DNA of 16,892 nt. Origin: Bacteroidales bacterium (GTDB lineage: Bacteria; Bacteroidota; Bacteroidia; Bacteroidales; Muribaculaceae). This document shows, in pieces, positions 8,516 to 15,694 of the stretch. The position numbers and the translations under genes are program-made. The notes below the pieces were generated by a model. The model saw only the letters and a list, made by a program, of their open reading frames with translations, was not told the DNA's origin and ran no database searches. How positions within the stretch are numbered: the stretch's first letter is position 1; the number at the start of each line of letters is the position of its first letter. Location: NCBI GenBank assembly GCA_900767075.1, contig CAAFXX010000588.1, forward strand, positions 1 to 16,892, given 5' to 3'.

Positions 8516-9076
8516 TCAGAAACTCAGGTAATATGCTATCGGGTCGAAACGCACGTCGAACGGCGTTCCGCCGTTGCGCCCAGGATTGCTCTTTATGTAA
8601 TAGAAAGAGCGCTGGGTATCCCATGACTTTATGTCTGCCTTGCGCGTCTCGCCGGCGGGAATGCGGCAATTGAGCTTTATGAATTTTTTATGAAGCTGAC
8701 TGCCCCCGGGCGTGAGATATTCGATATAAAGGGTGACACCGGTCAACGTCCGGTCGGTGTTGTTGGTTATGAAGAAGGATTCCAGCGAGCTGTTGCGGTT
8801 CTTGTCGAATCCGGCGAAAACGACTTGGTCGAGGCGGTAGCCGCTGTTGCAGTCCTCGCACTGCGAAGCCACCATGAAGCTGCCGGCTGTCATTTCCTGA
8901 TCGCCGGATTCATCCGTTTTGTCGGAACCGGCATTGCCCTTTCCGCTTTTCTTCTCTGAAAACTTATACTTCACTTTTCTGGCTTCGGCAGGCATAGTGA
9001 CAGTGAATGCCGACAACACGCAGAAAGCGAGCACGGCGATGATTCCTGAAGATGTGAAGGGCGAGGGCTTTTTCAT
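8516..9076 (-). CDS. Secreted protein of unknown function, FxLYD-like beta domain
   Basis: The 186-residue product has a signal peptide (MKKPSPFTSSGIIAVLAFCV, cleavage near PAEA), then a charged, low-complexity linker rich in K, S, D and G (about 35-65). The folded region begins with a cysteine pair (CEDC, near residue 75) and reads YRLDQVVFAGFDK, then FFITNNTDRTLTGVTLYIEY, KLNCRIPAGETRKADI and SFYYIKS. This beta-strand pattern resembles FxLYD/immunoglobulin-like domains that describe interactions by 'N-x-T-D-x-x-L-x-x-V'. I do not recognise a named family. It is the last gene of the minus-strand series, 10 nt after the preceding gene, and so is probably co-expressed with the envelope genes upstream. 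A periplasmic or surface location is inferred from the signal peptide. Confidence 0.8.
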   Translation of the reverse strand: MKKPSPFTSSGIIAVLAFCVLSAFTVTMPAEARKVKYKFSEKKSGKGNAGSDKTDESGDQEMTAGSFMVASQCEDCNSGYRLDQVVFAGFDKNRNSSLESFFITNNTDRTLTGVTLYIEYLTPGGSQLHKKFIKLNCRIPAGETRKADIKSWDTQRSFYYIKSNPGRNGGTPFDVRFDPIAYYLSF

Positions 9077-9086
9077 GGCTGTCTAT

Positions 9087-9665
9087 TTATAGATAACGGG
9101 GGCGCAGCGGCGATGATCCGTTACCGTCGTACGACGGATATAGCCGTATCAGCCCGCGGGGCAGTTTCTCGAGGGGATCGGAACGTCGGACGCGCACCAT
9201 GCGCCAGAACCGGGGCAGAAAGGATATGGAGCGCAGGGATAGCTTGTATTTACGGGGTTCTATCGAGAGGGTGCCCTGCCTGCTGTTGAAGATGCCGAGA
9301 CAATTGCGCGTGTCGGTGAGGATGTCGCCCGTGCGGTTGCAGAAAAGGGAAATCCTGAACTTTGACGCATCGGTCGAAGCCTCTACTGCGCCAAGGCGTT
9401 CGCCCGGCTGCAGACGGCAGTCGGGCGAAGCTATGACGAATATATCGTAACGGTAACCTTTCGCGTCGGCACGGCGGATGAAGACCTGCGTCTCGTCGTC
9501 GGGAAACTCCCATAGTCCTTCGAGAGGCATAAGCGTCTCGCGGTCACAATAATCCATAGCGTCCTGACGTGTGGAAACCCCGGGAGATGTTTCAGCGCGG
9601 CCGGCTGCAGCGGCTGTCTGGACCGCCGCAAGCATCACTATTATGAGGAGAAAGGCTTTTTTCAT
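9087..9665 (-). CDS. Secreted protein of unknown function, GLWE start to beta-rich domain
   Basis: The 192-residue product has a clear signal peptide (MKKAFLLIIVMLAAVQTAAA). The mature region begins with MPLEGLWEFPDDETQVFIRR and continues through YDIFVIASPDCRLQPGE, KFRISLFCN, LGIFNSRQGTLSIEPRKYKLSL, ending in a basic tail. The GLWE-type opening followed by alternating strands recalls small lipocalin-like or calycin folds, but the similarity is only by pattern and I assign no function. Two cysteines (in SPDC and LFCN) could form a disulfide. Its ATG lies 3 nt after the stop of the DUF3078-like gene, and its stop lies 10 nt before the next gene, so translation is probably coupled. Confidence 0.8.
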   Translation of the reverse strand: MKKAFLLIIVMLAAVQTAAAAGRAETSPGVSTRQDAMDYCDRETLMPLEGLWEFPDDETQVFIRRADAKGYRYDIFVIASPDCRLQPGERLGAVEASTDASKFRISLFCNRTGDILTDTRNCLGIFNSRQGTLSIEPRKYKLSLRSISFLPRFWRMVRVRRSDPLEKLPRGLIRLYPSYDGNGSSPLRPRYL

Positions 9666-9668
9666 GTT

Positions 9669-11015
9669 TTATTTGCTCTTGGTGGCGAACGTATAGCTCA
9701 GTCCGATTGACAGGATCTCCTTGAGCATCCACTTGTTCCAGCCGGGTGATTTATTGGGGTCGACCTCCGAGTCATAGCGGAGATTGGCATAAATCTGAGT
9801 CGAGAAGAAACGGTTGAACTGGAATTCAAGCGTGTTCTGCCAGTCGCCGAGGAAAGAACCGTAGTCGGTGAATACGAAGAGGCGCGATTTGTAATTCACG
9901 TTCTTCCAGATCTGCCAGTTGACGGTGAGCTCGCCGTTGCTACCGATGTCGCTCACGCTCCGCTTGTCCTGGTCGATCTTGAAGAGACCGTGGTCGATCT
10001 TCTGCGAGATGGCTGTTTTCAGGTTATATGAAACGGGGGCTATCGAGGCGTTGAGCGTGAATGTCTTTTTCTTGTTCTGATGGCTGTAGGTCATACCGAG
10101 ACCGAAGTTGAGCTCGCCGGGAGTCAGGAACGATGCGATGCGTGTATTGGTATTCTTCTTGTAGTTGTTGAGCAGCTGGGTCTTGAACTGACCTGTCACC
10201 GAATAATACCAGTTGTGGGCGGCTTTGTAACCGAACTTCACATTATATTGAAAAAGGTCTTCGGAAATGGAATAGTTGCGGAATTCGTCATCCTGCACCG
10301 AGTTGAGTCCGAGCTTGTAGGAGAGCGTGCTCTGGAACATAAGCTTCGGATGGTAGACCTGGTTCAGCTGCACGTCCCAGTAAAAATTGCCGAGCAGCGA
10401 CAGATAGTTGTTGCCGCCCTGATACCAGTTGCGCGACATGAAAGCCTGAGAGAACTGCAACGCCATGTTGAGGGTGTGCAGCCAGTGCCTCTTGTCGATG
10501 GCGAAGCCGGATATGACTGTGTCGTCGACCTTTACGGGAGGAAGGTTCATGCTCTTGATGTAGGCATGGATGCTGTAGTCCTCTTCAGGAAGCCTCGGCG
10601 GCACGGGGAGATCCCAGTATGCGTAGTCGGCAAGTCCCGGATTGTCGATGATGCTGTTATATATGAAGTTCTCCTGCAGACGGTTTGCCTGCATGGCGTC
10701 GCGGAGCCATGTCGGGGTGACGTCGCCGGTCATTACCTGCGGCATCGTGTAGCGTTCCGTAAGGAGGTTGGCCCTCGCCATGATCACGGAATCGGGATCC
10801 CCGGAGAGAACGGCAATCTCCCTTGTCTCCGATACCGTTACCGAGTCGCGGGCGTCGAGCCAGAGGTTCTTTTTCTCCTCGTCGTTGAGTTTGGGGAGGA
10901 ATCCCGGCTTGCGGTAGGTCGAGCGGTAGCCGGAGAACACCCAGGGCCCAAGCACTTTGTTGACGGCTGTCGGAGCCTTGGAGGGGAGCGGCGTCTGCTC
11001 GAGGATCTCGTTCAC
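9669..11015 (-). CDS. C-terminal fragment: DUF3078-like barrel without signal peptide
   Basis: The first possible restart after the amber codon is GTG at 11015, 42 nt downstream, giving 448 residues (NEILEQTPLPSKAPTAVNKV onward). This piece holds the entire recognisable domain but no export signal, so if made by re-initiation it would stay in the cytoplasm and could not form an outer-membrane barrel. No ribosome-binding signal supports the GTG. An automated annotation would probably list this piece as an independent gene; I regard it as part of the longer interrupted gene. Confidence 0.5.
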   Translation of the reverse strand: MNEILEQTPLPSKAPTAVNKVLGPWVFSGYRSTYRKPGFLPKLNDEEKKNLWLDARDSVTVSETREIAVLSGDPDSVIMARANLLTERYTMPQVMTGDVTPTWLRDAMQANRLQENFIYNSIIDNPGLADYAYWDLPVPPRLPEEDYSIHAYIKSMNLPPVKVDDTVISGFAIDKRHWLHTLNMALQFSQAFMSRNWYQGGNNYLSLLGNFYWDVQLNQVYHPKLMFQSTLSYKLGLNSVQDDEFRNYSISEDLFQYNVKFGYKAAHNWYYSVTGQFKTQLLNNYKKNTNTRIASFLTPGELNFGLGMTYSHQNKKKTFTLNASIAPVSYNLKTAISQKIDHGLFKIDQDKRSVSDIGSNGELTVNWQIWKNVNYKSRLFVFTDYGSFLGDWQNTLEFQFNRFFSTQIYANLRYDSEVDPNKSPGWNKWMLKEILSIGLSYTFATKSK

Positions 11016-11057
11016 GGAGCGGCGGCGGTGAAGGGTGTCGGCGGCGACGGAGTCCGC

Positions 11058-11060
11058 CTA
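11058..11060 (-). other. In-frame amber (TAG) codon inside the DUF3078-like gene
   Basis: Reading leftward on the minus strand, codons GCA AAG GCG TAG GCG GAC TCC surround the stop. The frame is otherwise continuous on both sides. The site falls in a linker where residues are likely to be poorly constrained. Confidence 0.85.
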
Positions 11061-11306
11061 CGCCTTTGCCAGCTCGCTGCGCAGCAGCGCTATGCGCTGG
11101 TTGCGCAGTAGCGAGGAGTCGACCGGAATCTCTTTGGCAGCCGCGGTGCGGAGGTTACGTGCCGGCGTTACCGTGCGGACGGGAGTCCCGCCTGTATTGA
11201 CATGCCGGAATCTCTGAGCCGAAAGTTCTGTCATGCCCGAAAGCGAAAGCAATGCCAACGCTGCGAGCGAACGGAATATGAATTTTTTCTCAAGAAGCTG
11301 TTTCAT
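11058..11306 (-). CDS. N-terminal fragment: signal peptide and linker of the interrupted DUF3078-like gene
   Basis: If TAG is read as stop, translation from ATG 11306 yields 82 residues: a Sec signal peptide to about residue 31 (LSAQ), then a basic, Ala- and Thr-rich linker ending LLRNQRIALLRSELAKA. It holds no domain of its own. It begins 15 nt after the S41 protease stop. On its own it would be a short exported peptide without obvious function. Confidence 0.5.
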   Translation of the reverse strand: MKQLLEKKFIFRSLAALALLSLSGMTELSAQRFRHVNTGGTPVRTVTPARNLRTAAAKEIPVDSSLLRNQRIALLRSELAKA

Positions 11307-11321
11307 AGTGGAATCTTTACA

Positions 11322-12935
11322 TTAGTGACCGGAGAGACGCTTGTCGTATTCGTCGGAGTTTATCAGACGCAGCGCCTCGCGGTAAATAGGATCGTAACTG
11401 TTATATACTTTGAAATAAGTTGCGTTGTCGTAGACGTCCCTGCCGATCAGCGCCTTGACGATGGTCCGGAAGAGGGGCGCACTCCTGCGGGCAAGCTCCT
11501 CGTCGGGTTTCACGCCCTCTTTCTCGGCAAGTGCGTAGAGCGAATCCAGCATGTCGCCGGTGACCTCGAAGCCCTTGAGGAAGTCATCGTCGTTCTTGAA
11601 GCGGCGCTTGATCTCCTTGCGGTTCTCGTCGACGTATTTGATCACATACTGGTTGATCGCGCCTTTTGCCATCACGTCGCGGTAATACTTCGTGAAGTCG
11701 GTGGTGTCGAGAGGCACGAAGACATCGGGGGTGATACCGCCGCCGCCGTAGATGGGGCGGTGATTGCGGAGTGTAGCCACCTTGAGGGAGTCGATCTGCC
11801 GGATGGAATCCTCATGCATGAGCTCGCCGTGGTTGTAGCGGTCAAGAAGGTCCATCGCATATGCTTTTGTCTCGCCTTTTGTGTAGGGCTTCTGTATGTC
11901 GCGTCCGGAGGGTGTGTAGTAATGCGCCACCGTGAGGCGGATCATGGAGCCGTCGGGGAAGGGGAAGGGACGCTGCACGAGTCCCTTGCCGTAGGTGCGC
12001 CGTCCGACGATGACCCCGCGGTCCCAGTCCTGAATGGCGCCGGAGGTGATCTCCGACGCCGAAGCGCTGTACTGGTTGACCATGACCACGAGCCTGCCGT
12101 CGGCGAAGAGGGGCTTGACTCCTCCGGGACGTGTCTTGTGGTCATAGCGCGGGGAGTTGCGTCCCTCGGTATATACGGCGAGACGTCCCGGCTCGAGGAA
12201 TTCCGACACGAGGTCGACCGCAGCCGTGAGGTAGCCGCCGCCGTTGTCGACAAGGTCGAGTATGAGCTGTTTCATACCCTGTTTCTTGAGCTGGCGCAGT
12301 GCCGTCTCGACCTCTTTAGGAGTCTCGGCGGCAAATTTGTTGAGGCGGATGTATCCGGTGACCGGATCCGCCATGTATGCGGCGTCCACGCTGTAGATGG
12401 GAATGTCGGCGCGCGTGATCCGGAAATCTATGGAATCTGATTTTCCGGCGGAGCGGCGCAGCACGCGGACGTCGACTTTCGTGCCTTTCGGTCCGCGCAG
12501 ACGCTTCATGATGTCGGAATTCTTCATCTTGACGCCGGCTATCGAGGTATCGTTGACAGCGATGATGCGGTCGCCGGCAAGTATTCCCACCCGTTCGGAG
12601 GGTCCGCCGGCAACAGTCTGGATCACATAGAGGGTGTCGCGGTTCATGTTGAACGTTATGCCGATGCCGCTGAAATTGCCGTTGAGCGGTTCGTTCAGCT
12701 CTTTGGTCTCCTCCGGATTGGAATAGGCGGAATGGGGGTCGAGTTTCTCGAGCATTCCGTTGATGGCATTCTCCACTACCTTGTCTTCATTGACGGTGTC
12801 GACGTAATATTGCGAAATCACCATTTCGGCGAGACGTAGCTTCTGTGAAGGTGGAACATTCTGAGAATGTCCGGAGAAGAGGACGGCGCCGAGGGCCGCC
12901 GTTGCAAGAATGGGAAGTATGTGTAGTTTTTTCAT
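11322..12935 (-). CDS. S41 family C-terminal processing peptidase (CtpA/Prc-like)
   Basis: The 537-residue product starts with a signal peptide (MKKLHILPILATAALGAVLF). Residues about 85-165 form a PDZ domain (GGPSERVGILAGDRIIAVND). The tail-specific protease core follows, with catalytic S292 in QYSASASEI and K317 in RTYGKGLVQ; the spacing of 25 residues equals that in Prc and D1P. DLVDNGGGYLTAAVDL (about 227-242) is the conserved strand-turn of the family. About 150 C-terminal residues form a helical region without sorting-domain features. The enzyme should act in the periplasm and cleave proteins from their C-termini, with PDZ-guided substrate choice. It is 36 nt after coaD and 15 nt before the DUF3078-like gene, within the parE-led series. 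The association parE-coaD-S41 is, to my knowledge, common in Bacteroidales, which supports operon membership. Confidence 0.93.
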   Translation of the reverse strand: MKKLHILPILATAALGAVLFSGHSQNVPPSQKLRLAEMVISQYYVDTVNEDKVVENAINGMLEKLDPHSAYSNPEETKELNEPLNGNFSGIGITFNMNRDTLYVIQTVAGGPSERVGILAGDRIIAVNDTSIAGVKMKNSDIMKRLRGPKGTKVDVRVLRRSAGKSDSIDFRITRADIPIYSVDAAYMADPVTGYIRLNKFAAETPKEVETALRQLKKQGMKQLILDLVDNGGGYLTAAVDLVSEFLEPGRLAVYTEGRNSPRYDHKTRPGGVKPLFADGRLVVMVNQYSASASEITSGAIQDWDRGVIVGRRTYGKGLVQRPFPFPDGSMIRLTVAHYYTPSGRDIQKPYTKGETKAYAMDLLDRYNHGELMHEDSIRQIDSLKVATLRNHRPIYGGGGITPDVFVPLDTTDFTKYYRDVMAKGAINQYVIKYVDENRKEIKRRFKNDDDFLKGFEVTGDMLDSLYALAEKEGVKPDEELARRSAPLFRTIVKALIGRDVYDNATYFKVYNSYDPIYREALRLINSDEYDKRLSGH

Positions 12936-12971
12936 TTTTATCGGTAATATTTGAAGAGAGAGGTTGTGATG

Positions 12972-13436
12972 TCACTGGAGGGAAGGAAGAAAAGGGGTCA
13001 CGTCATAGCCGTTGGCGCGGAGCTCGCGCACGGCGGAGCTTGAGATATAGGCGTACTGAGGCTCGGAGACAAGTATGACCGTATCCATTCCGAGCACATT
13101 CAGGTTGATGTCGGCGAGATTGCGTTCATATTCGAAATCGGCGTTTCCGCGCACTCCGCGCAGCAGGAAATCGGCTCCGACGCTGCGGGCGAAGTTGGCT
13201 GTAAGTCCGCTGTATGAGGTGACTTCGACTTCCGGACGGCTCTTGAATACCCGGCGCAGGGCTTCCACTCGCGAATCGATGTCACCGGCATACTTATGCT
13301 CGTTGTAGCCCACGGCTACCACCACGCGGTCGGCGATATGCAGACCGCGCTCCACAATGCGGAGGTGTCCCGTGGTGAACGGGTTGAAGGAACCGGCGAA
13401 AAGCGCCGTGCGCTGATGACTGGAGTGGGATGTCAT
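12972..13436 (-). CDS. coaD: Phosphopantetheine adenylyltransferase
   Basis: The 154-residue product matches CoaD length and motifs: AGSFNPFTTGHLRIVERG, with the nucleotidyltransferase (T/H)xGH signature at T21-H24; LLRGVRGNADFEYERNLA (91-108); and ISSSAVREL (131-139), the ISSTxVR-type loop. CoaD transfers AMP from ATP to 4'-phosphopantetheine, making dephospho-CoA in the penultimate step of CoA synthesis, in the cytoplasm as a hexamer. The ATG at 13436 lies 16 nt after the parE stop, and the TGA is 36 nt from the S41 protease. No dedicated promoter is visible in the short gap, so expression probably depends on the promoter before parE. Confidence 0.96.
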   Translation of the reverse strand: MTSHSSHQRTALFAGSFNPFTTGHLRIVERGLHIADRVVVAVGYNEHKYAGDIDSRVEALRRVFKSRPEVEVTSYSGLTANFARSVGADFLLRGVRGNADFEYERNLADINLNVLGMDTVILVSEPQYAYISSSAVRELRANGYDVTPFLPSLQ

Positions 13437-13452
13437 GGCAGTGTGGCGGGTT

Positions 13453-15462
13453 CTAAATTTCAGTGTCGTCTTCGATTATGAGGTTGTCGATTATGAAGTT
13501 CTGGCGCTCCATGGTGTTTTTGCCCATGTAGAATTCAAGAAGTTTGTCGACGGCGTCCTCGCGCTTCAGCTTCACGCGGTCGAGCCGCATGCCGGGACCG
13601 ATGAACTCGGCGAACTCCACGTCGTTGATTTCTCCGAGACCTTTGAATCGCGTTATCTCGGCGTTGTTGCCGAAGCGGGCTATGGCTTCCTCGCGTTCGG
13701 CGTCGGAATAGCAGTAGACGGTATCTTTCTCCTCGGCTGCGGCGTCGTTTTTCTTCTGGCTCTTCTTGCGGCGCGTGGCATTGCGGTCGCGCACACGGAA
13801 GAGGGGCGTCTGAAGAATGTAGACGTGGCCTTTCTTGACGAGGTCGGGGAAGAACATCAGGAAGAAGGTGATGATGAGCAGGCGGATGTGCATTCCGTCG
13901 ACATCGGCATCGGTGGCTATGATCACTTTGTTGTAACGGAGTCCCTCTATGCCGTCCTCGATGTTGAGTGCCGCCTGAAGAAGGTTGAACTCATCGTTTT
14001 TGTAAACCACCTCCTGTGTCATGCCGAAGGAATTCAAAGGCTTGCCCCTAAGGGAGAACACCGCCTGCGTCTCGGCGTTGCGCACCTTGGTGATGGTGCC
14101 GGATGCAGAAAGACCCTCGGTGATGAAGATCGAGGAATCCTCGCGACGGTCTTCCTTCTTGGAATTGGCTTTCACCGAATCGTTATAGTGAACGTGGCAG
14201 TCGCGCAGCTTGCGGTTGTGGAGGCTCACCTTCTTGGCCTTCTCGCGGGCAAGCTTAGCCACTCCAGCCATAGCCTTGCGCTCCTTTTCGCTTGCCGCGA
14301 TCTTGCGGAGCATGGCGTTGGCGACGTCGGGGTTCTTGTGCAGGTAGTCGTCGAGCTCCTTCTTGATAAAATCGCCGATGAACTTGTTGACTGTCAGGGA
14401 GCTGTTGGGCGCCACCTCTTTCGAGCCGAGCTTTGTCTTTGTCTGGCTCTCGAAGACGGGCTCCTGTATGCGGACGCTGACGGCGGCGACCATGCCGTTG
14501 CGGATATCGGAGAATTCATATCCTTTGCCCGAAAATTCCTTGATGGTGCGGCTCACATGCTCGCGGAATGCCGTGAGGTGCGTGCCGCCCTGGGTGGTGT
14601 GCTGGCCGTTGACGAACGAGTAATATTCCTCGCCGTACTGGTCGGTGTGCGTGAGGACGACCTCGATGTCCTCACCCTGAAGGTGTATGATGGGATAGAG
14701 GGGTTCGGAGGTCATGTTCTCGCGCAGAAGGTCGAGCAGACCGTGGCGCGAGAGGTATTTCTTTCCGTTGAAGAAGATCTGGAGCCCGGCGTTGAGGTAG
14801 GTGTAGTTGTTCACCATTGTCTCTACGAACTCCATGTTGAACCTGAAGTTCTGGAAAAGGTCGTTGTCGGGGGTGAAACGCACCATGGTGCCGTTGGGCT
14901 CCGTGGTGTCGAAAGGTTCAGACTGGCGCACGAGGTCGCCGCGGTCGAATTCGACCTCGACCATCTTGCCGTCGCGAGCCGACGCCACCTTGCAGTATGT
15001 TGAAAGGGCGTTCACCGCCTTGAGTCCGACACCGTTCAGACCGACGGATTTCTTGAAGTTCTTGTCGTCGAACTTACCGCCGGTGTTGATGTTCGAAGCC
15101 ACTTCGCGGACTTTGCCGAGAGGTATGCCTCGTCCGTAGTCGCGCACGGTCACTTCCCCCTCTTCAGTAAGGGAGATGTCGATGCGTTTTCCGGCGCCCA
15201 TGTTGAATTCATCGATCGAGTTGTCGACCACCTCCTTAATAAGCACGTAGATGCCGTCGTCGGCGTGTGTGCCGTCACCGAGCTTGCCTATGTACATGCC
15301 GGGACGGCGGCGTATATGCTCGTTCCATTTAAGGGTCTGGATGGCGTCGTCGTCGTATGAACCCGCCTGAGAGCCGGGGGGGGCTGTTGTATTGTTGTCT
15401 GTTTCGCTGCCGGTCGAGCTGATTTCCAATGATTCCTCTATGTCGAAAAGATCTTCACTCAT
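13453..15462 (-). CDS. parE: DNA topoisomerase IV subunit B (type IIA, ATPase subunit)
   Basis: I prefer ATG 15462 (669 aa, MSEDLFDIEESLEI) over an upstream ATG at 15486, because the predicted start of transcription near 15494 would leave the latter almost no leader. The GHKL ATPase domain shows EVVDNSIDEF (77-86), YGRGIPLG, GLNGVGLKAVNALS and TTQGGTHLTAF. The TOPRIM domain shows FITEGLSASG (E449) and ATDADVDG (D518, D520), then RFKGLGEIND near the C-terminus. EGLSASG in place of EGDSAGG and PLNSFG are the forms I associate with Bacteroidota ParE. With ParC (not in the window) it would decatenate and relax DNA using ATP. The N-terminal linker contains a run of eight C on the coding strand. 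It leads the six-gene minus-strand series and ends in TAG. Confidence 0.93.
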   Translation of the reverse strand: MSEDLFDIEESLEISSTGSETDNNTTAPPGSQAGSYDDDAIQTLKWNEHIRRRPGMYIGKLGDGTHADDGIYVLIKEVVDNSIDEFNMGAGKRIDISLTEEGEVTVRDYGRGIPLGKVREVASNINTGGKFDDKNFKKSVGLNGVGLKAVNALSTYCKVASARDGKMVEVEFDRGDLVRQSEPFDTTEPNGTMVRFTPDNDLFQNFRFNMEFVETMVNNYTYLNAGLQIFFNGKKYLSRHGLLDLLRENMTSEPLYPIIHLQGEDIEVVLTHTDQYGEEYYSFVNGQHTTQGGTHLTAFREHVSRTIKEFSGKGYEFSDIRNGMVAAVSVRIQEPVFESQTKTKLGSKEVAPNSSLTVNKFIGDFIKKELDDYLHKNPDVANAMLRKIAASEKERKAMAGVAKLAREKAKKVSLHNRKLRDCHVHYNDSVKANSKKEDRREDSSIFITEGLSASGTITKVRNAETQAVFSLRGKPLNSFGMTQEVVYKNDEFNLLQAALNIEDGIEGLRYNKVIIATDADVDGMHIRLLIITFFLMFFPDLVKKGHVYILQTPLFRVRDRNATRRKKSQKKNDAAAEEKDTVYCYSDAEREEAIARFGNNAEITRFKGLGEINDVEFAEFIGPGMRLDRVKLKREDAVDKLLEFYMGKNTMERQNFIIDNLIIEDDTEI

Positions 15463-15500
15463 CTGATTTATGGCTGTTTGGCGCACTATGTCGCTTCTTG

Positions 15501-15531
15501 CAAAATTACAAAAAAAATCGCAAACGGCAAA
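15501..15531 (-). promoter_or_regulatory. Bacteroidota promoter before parE
   Basis: On the minus strand TTTG (15531-15528) and TAATTTTG (15508-15501) are spaced by 19 bp, an exact match to TTTG-N19-TAnnTTTG. Transcription should begin near 15494, about 30 nt before the preferred parE ATG. It probably drives the series parE-coaD-S41 and onward, since no other strong promoter is visible in the short gaps. Confidence 0.75.
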
Positions 15532-15694
15532 AATCAGTCTTATGCACGTTTCTTTCGAACCACACGGCTTCCGAAAAGGTTATATTTTATATAGTCCACA
15601 TAGACCGGCGCATGAGTGCTTTCATTCCACAAACCGCTTATATGTTGATGTTCCACAGAATACTATGATTATTACACATAAAAACTGAATTGCA
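15532..15694 (+). other. Leader region upstream of aquaporin gene
   Basis: This AT-rich stretch between the parE promoter and the aquaporin ATG contains a -7-like TATATTTT (15581-15588), but no TTTG box 19 bp before it. I see no coding frame likely to be real and no recognised riboswitch. Confidence 0.4.

Larger units (their letters stand above)
9669..11306 (-). pseudogene. DUF3078-like outer-membrane beta-barrel gene interrupted by one in-frame TAG
   Basis: From ATG 11306 to TAA 9669-9671 a single frame of 545 codons is open except for one amber codon at 11060-11058 (codon 83). Before it lie a signal peptide (MKQLLEKKFIFRSLAALALL, ending LSAQ) and a linker; after it, in the same frame, come a further linker (ADSVAADTLHRRRS) and the large domain. 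No base insertion or deletion is needed to join them. The domain shows WYQGGNNYLSLLGNFYWD, GYKAAHNWYYSVTGQFKTQL, LGMTYSHQNKK and a closing strand LSYTF, which fit DUF3078-type Bacteroidota proteins and an outer-membrane barrel. A single substitution (for example CAG to TAG) is the simplest cause. TAG ends parE and the ClC gene, so general recoding is unlikely. Readthrough, a suppressor tRNA, or an assembly/consensus error remain possible. Confidence 0.75.

Noticed and set aside
8559..8575. AACGGCG-TTC-CGCCGTT hairpin near the end of the last minus-strand gene
   Set aside because: It lies inside the coding sequence and has no T-tract on either side, so it is not called as a terminator.
11015..11060. 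Frameshift as the reason for the split DUF3078-like gene
   Set aside because: Codon by codon reading shows both parts are in the same frame, separated by exactly one TAG and 14 sense codons before the GTG.
11058..11060. Genome-wide TAG recoding
   Set aside because: parE (13453-13455) and the ClC gene (8503-8505) both end naturally at TAG with no sensible extension needed.
10080..11111. A 343-codon plus-strand frame opposite the DUF3078-like gene
   Set aside because: The minus strand gives a coherent barrel-type protein; the plus frame has no start context or domain.
11202..12440. A 412-codon plus-strand frame opposite the S41 protease
   Set aside because: It lies antisense to a gene with intact PDZ and Ser/Lys dyad motifs, and its protein composition is not natural-looking.
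13435..15003. A 522-codon open frame on the plus strand opposite parE
   Set aside because: parE on the minus strand has complete domain motifs. The plus frame is a GC-driven shadow with no recognisable domain.
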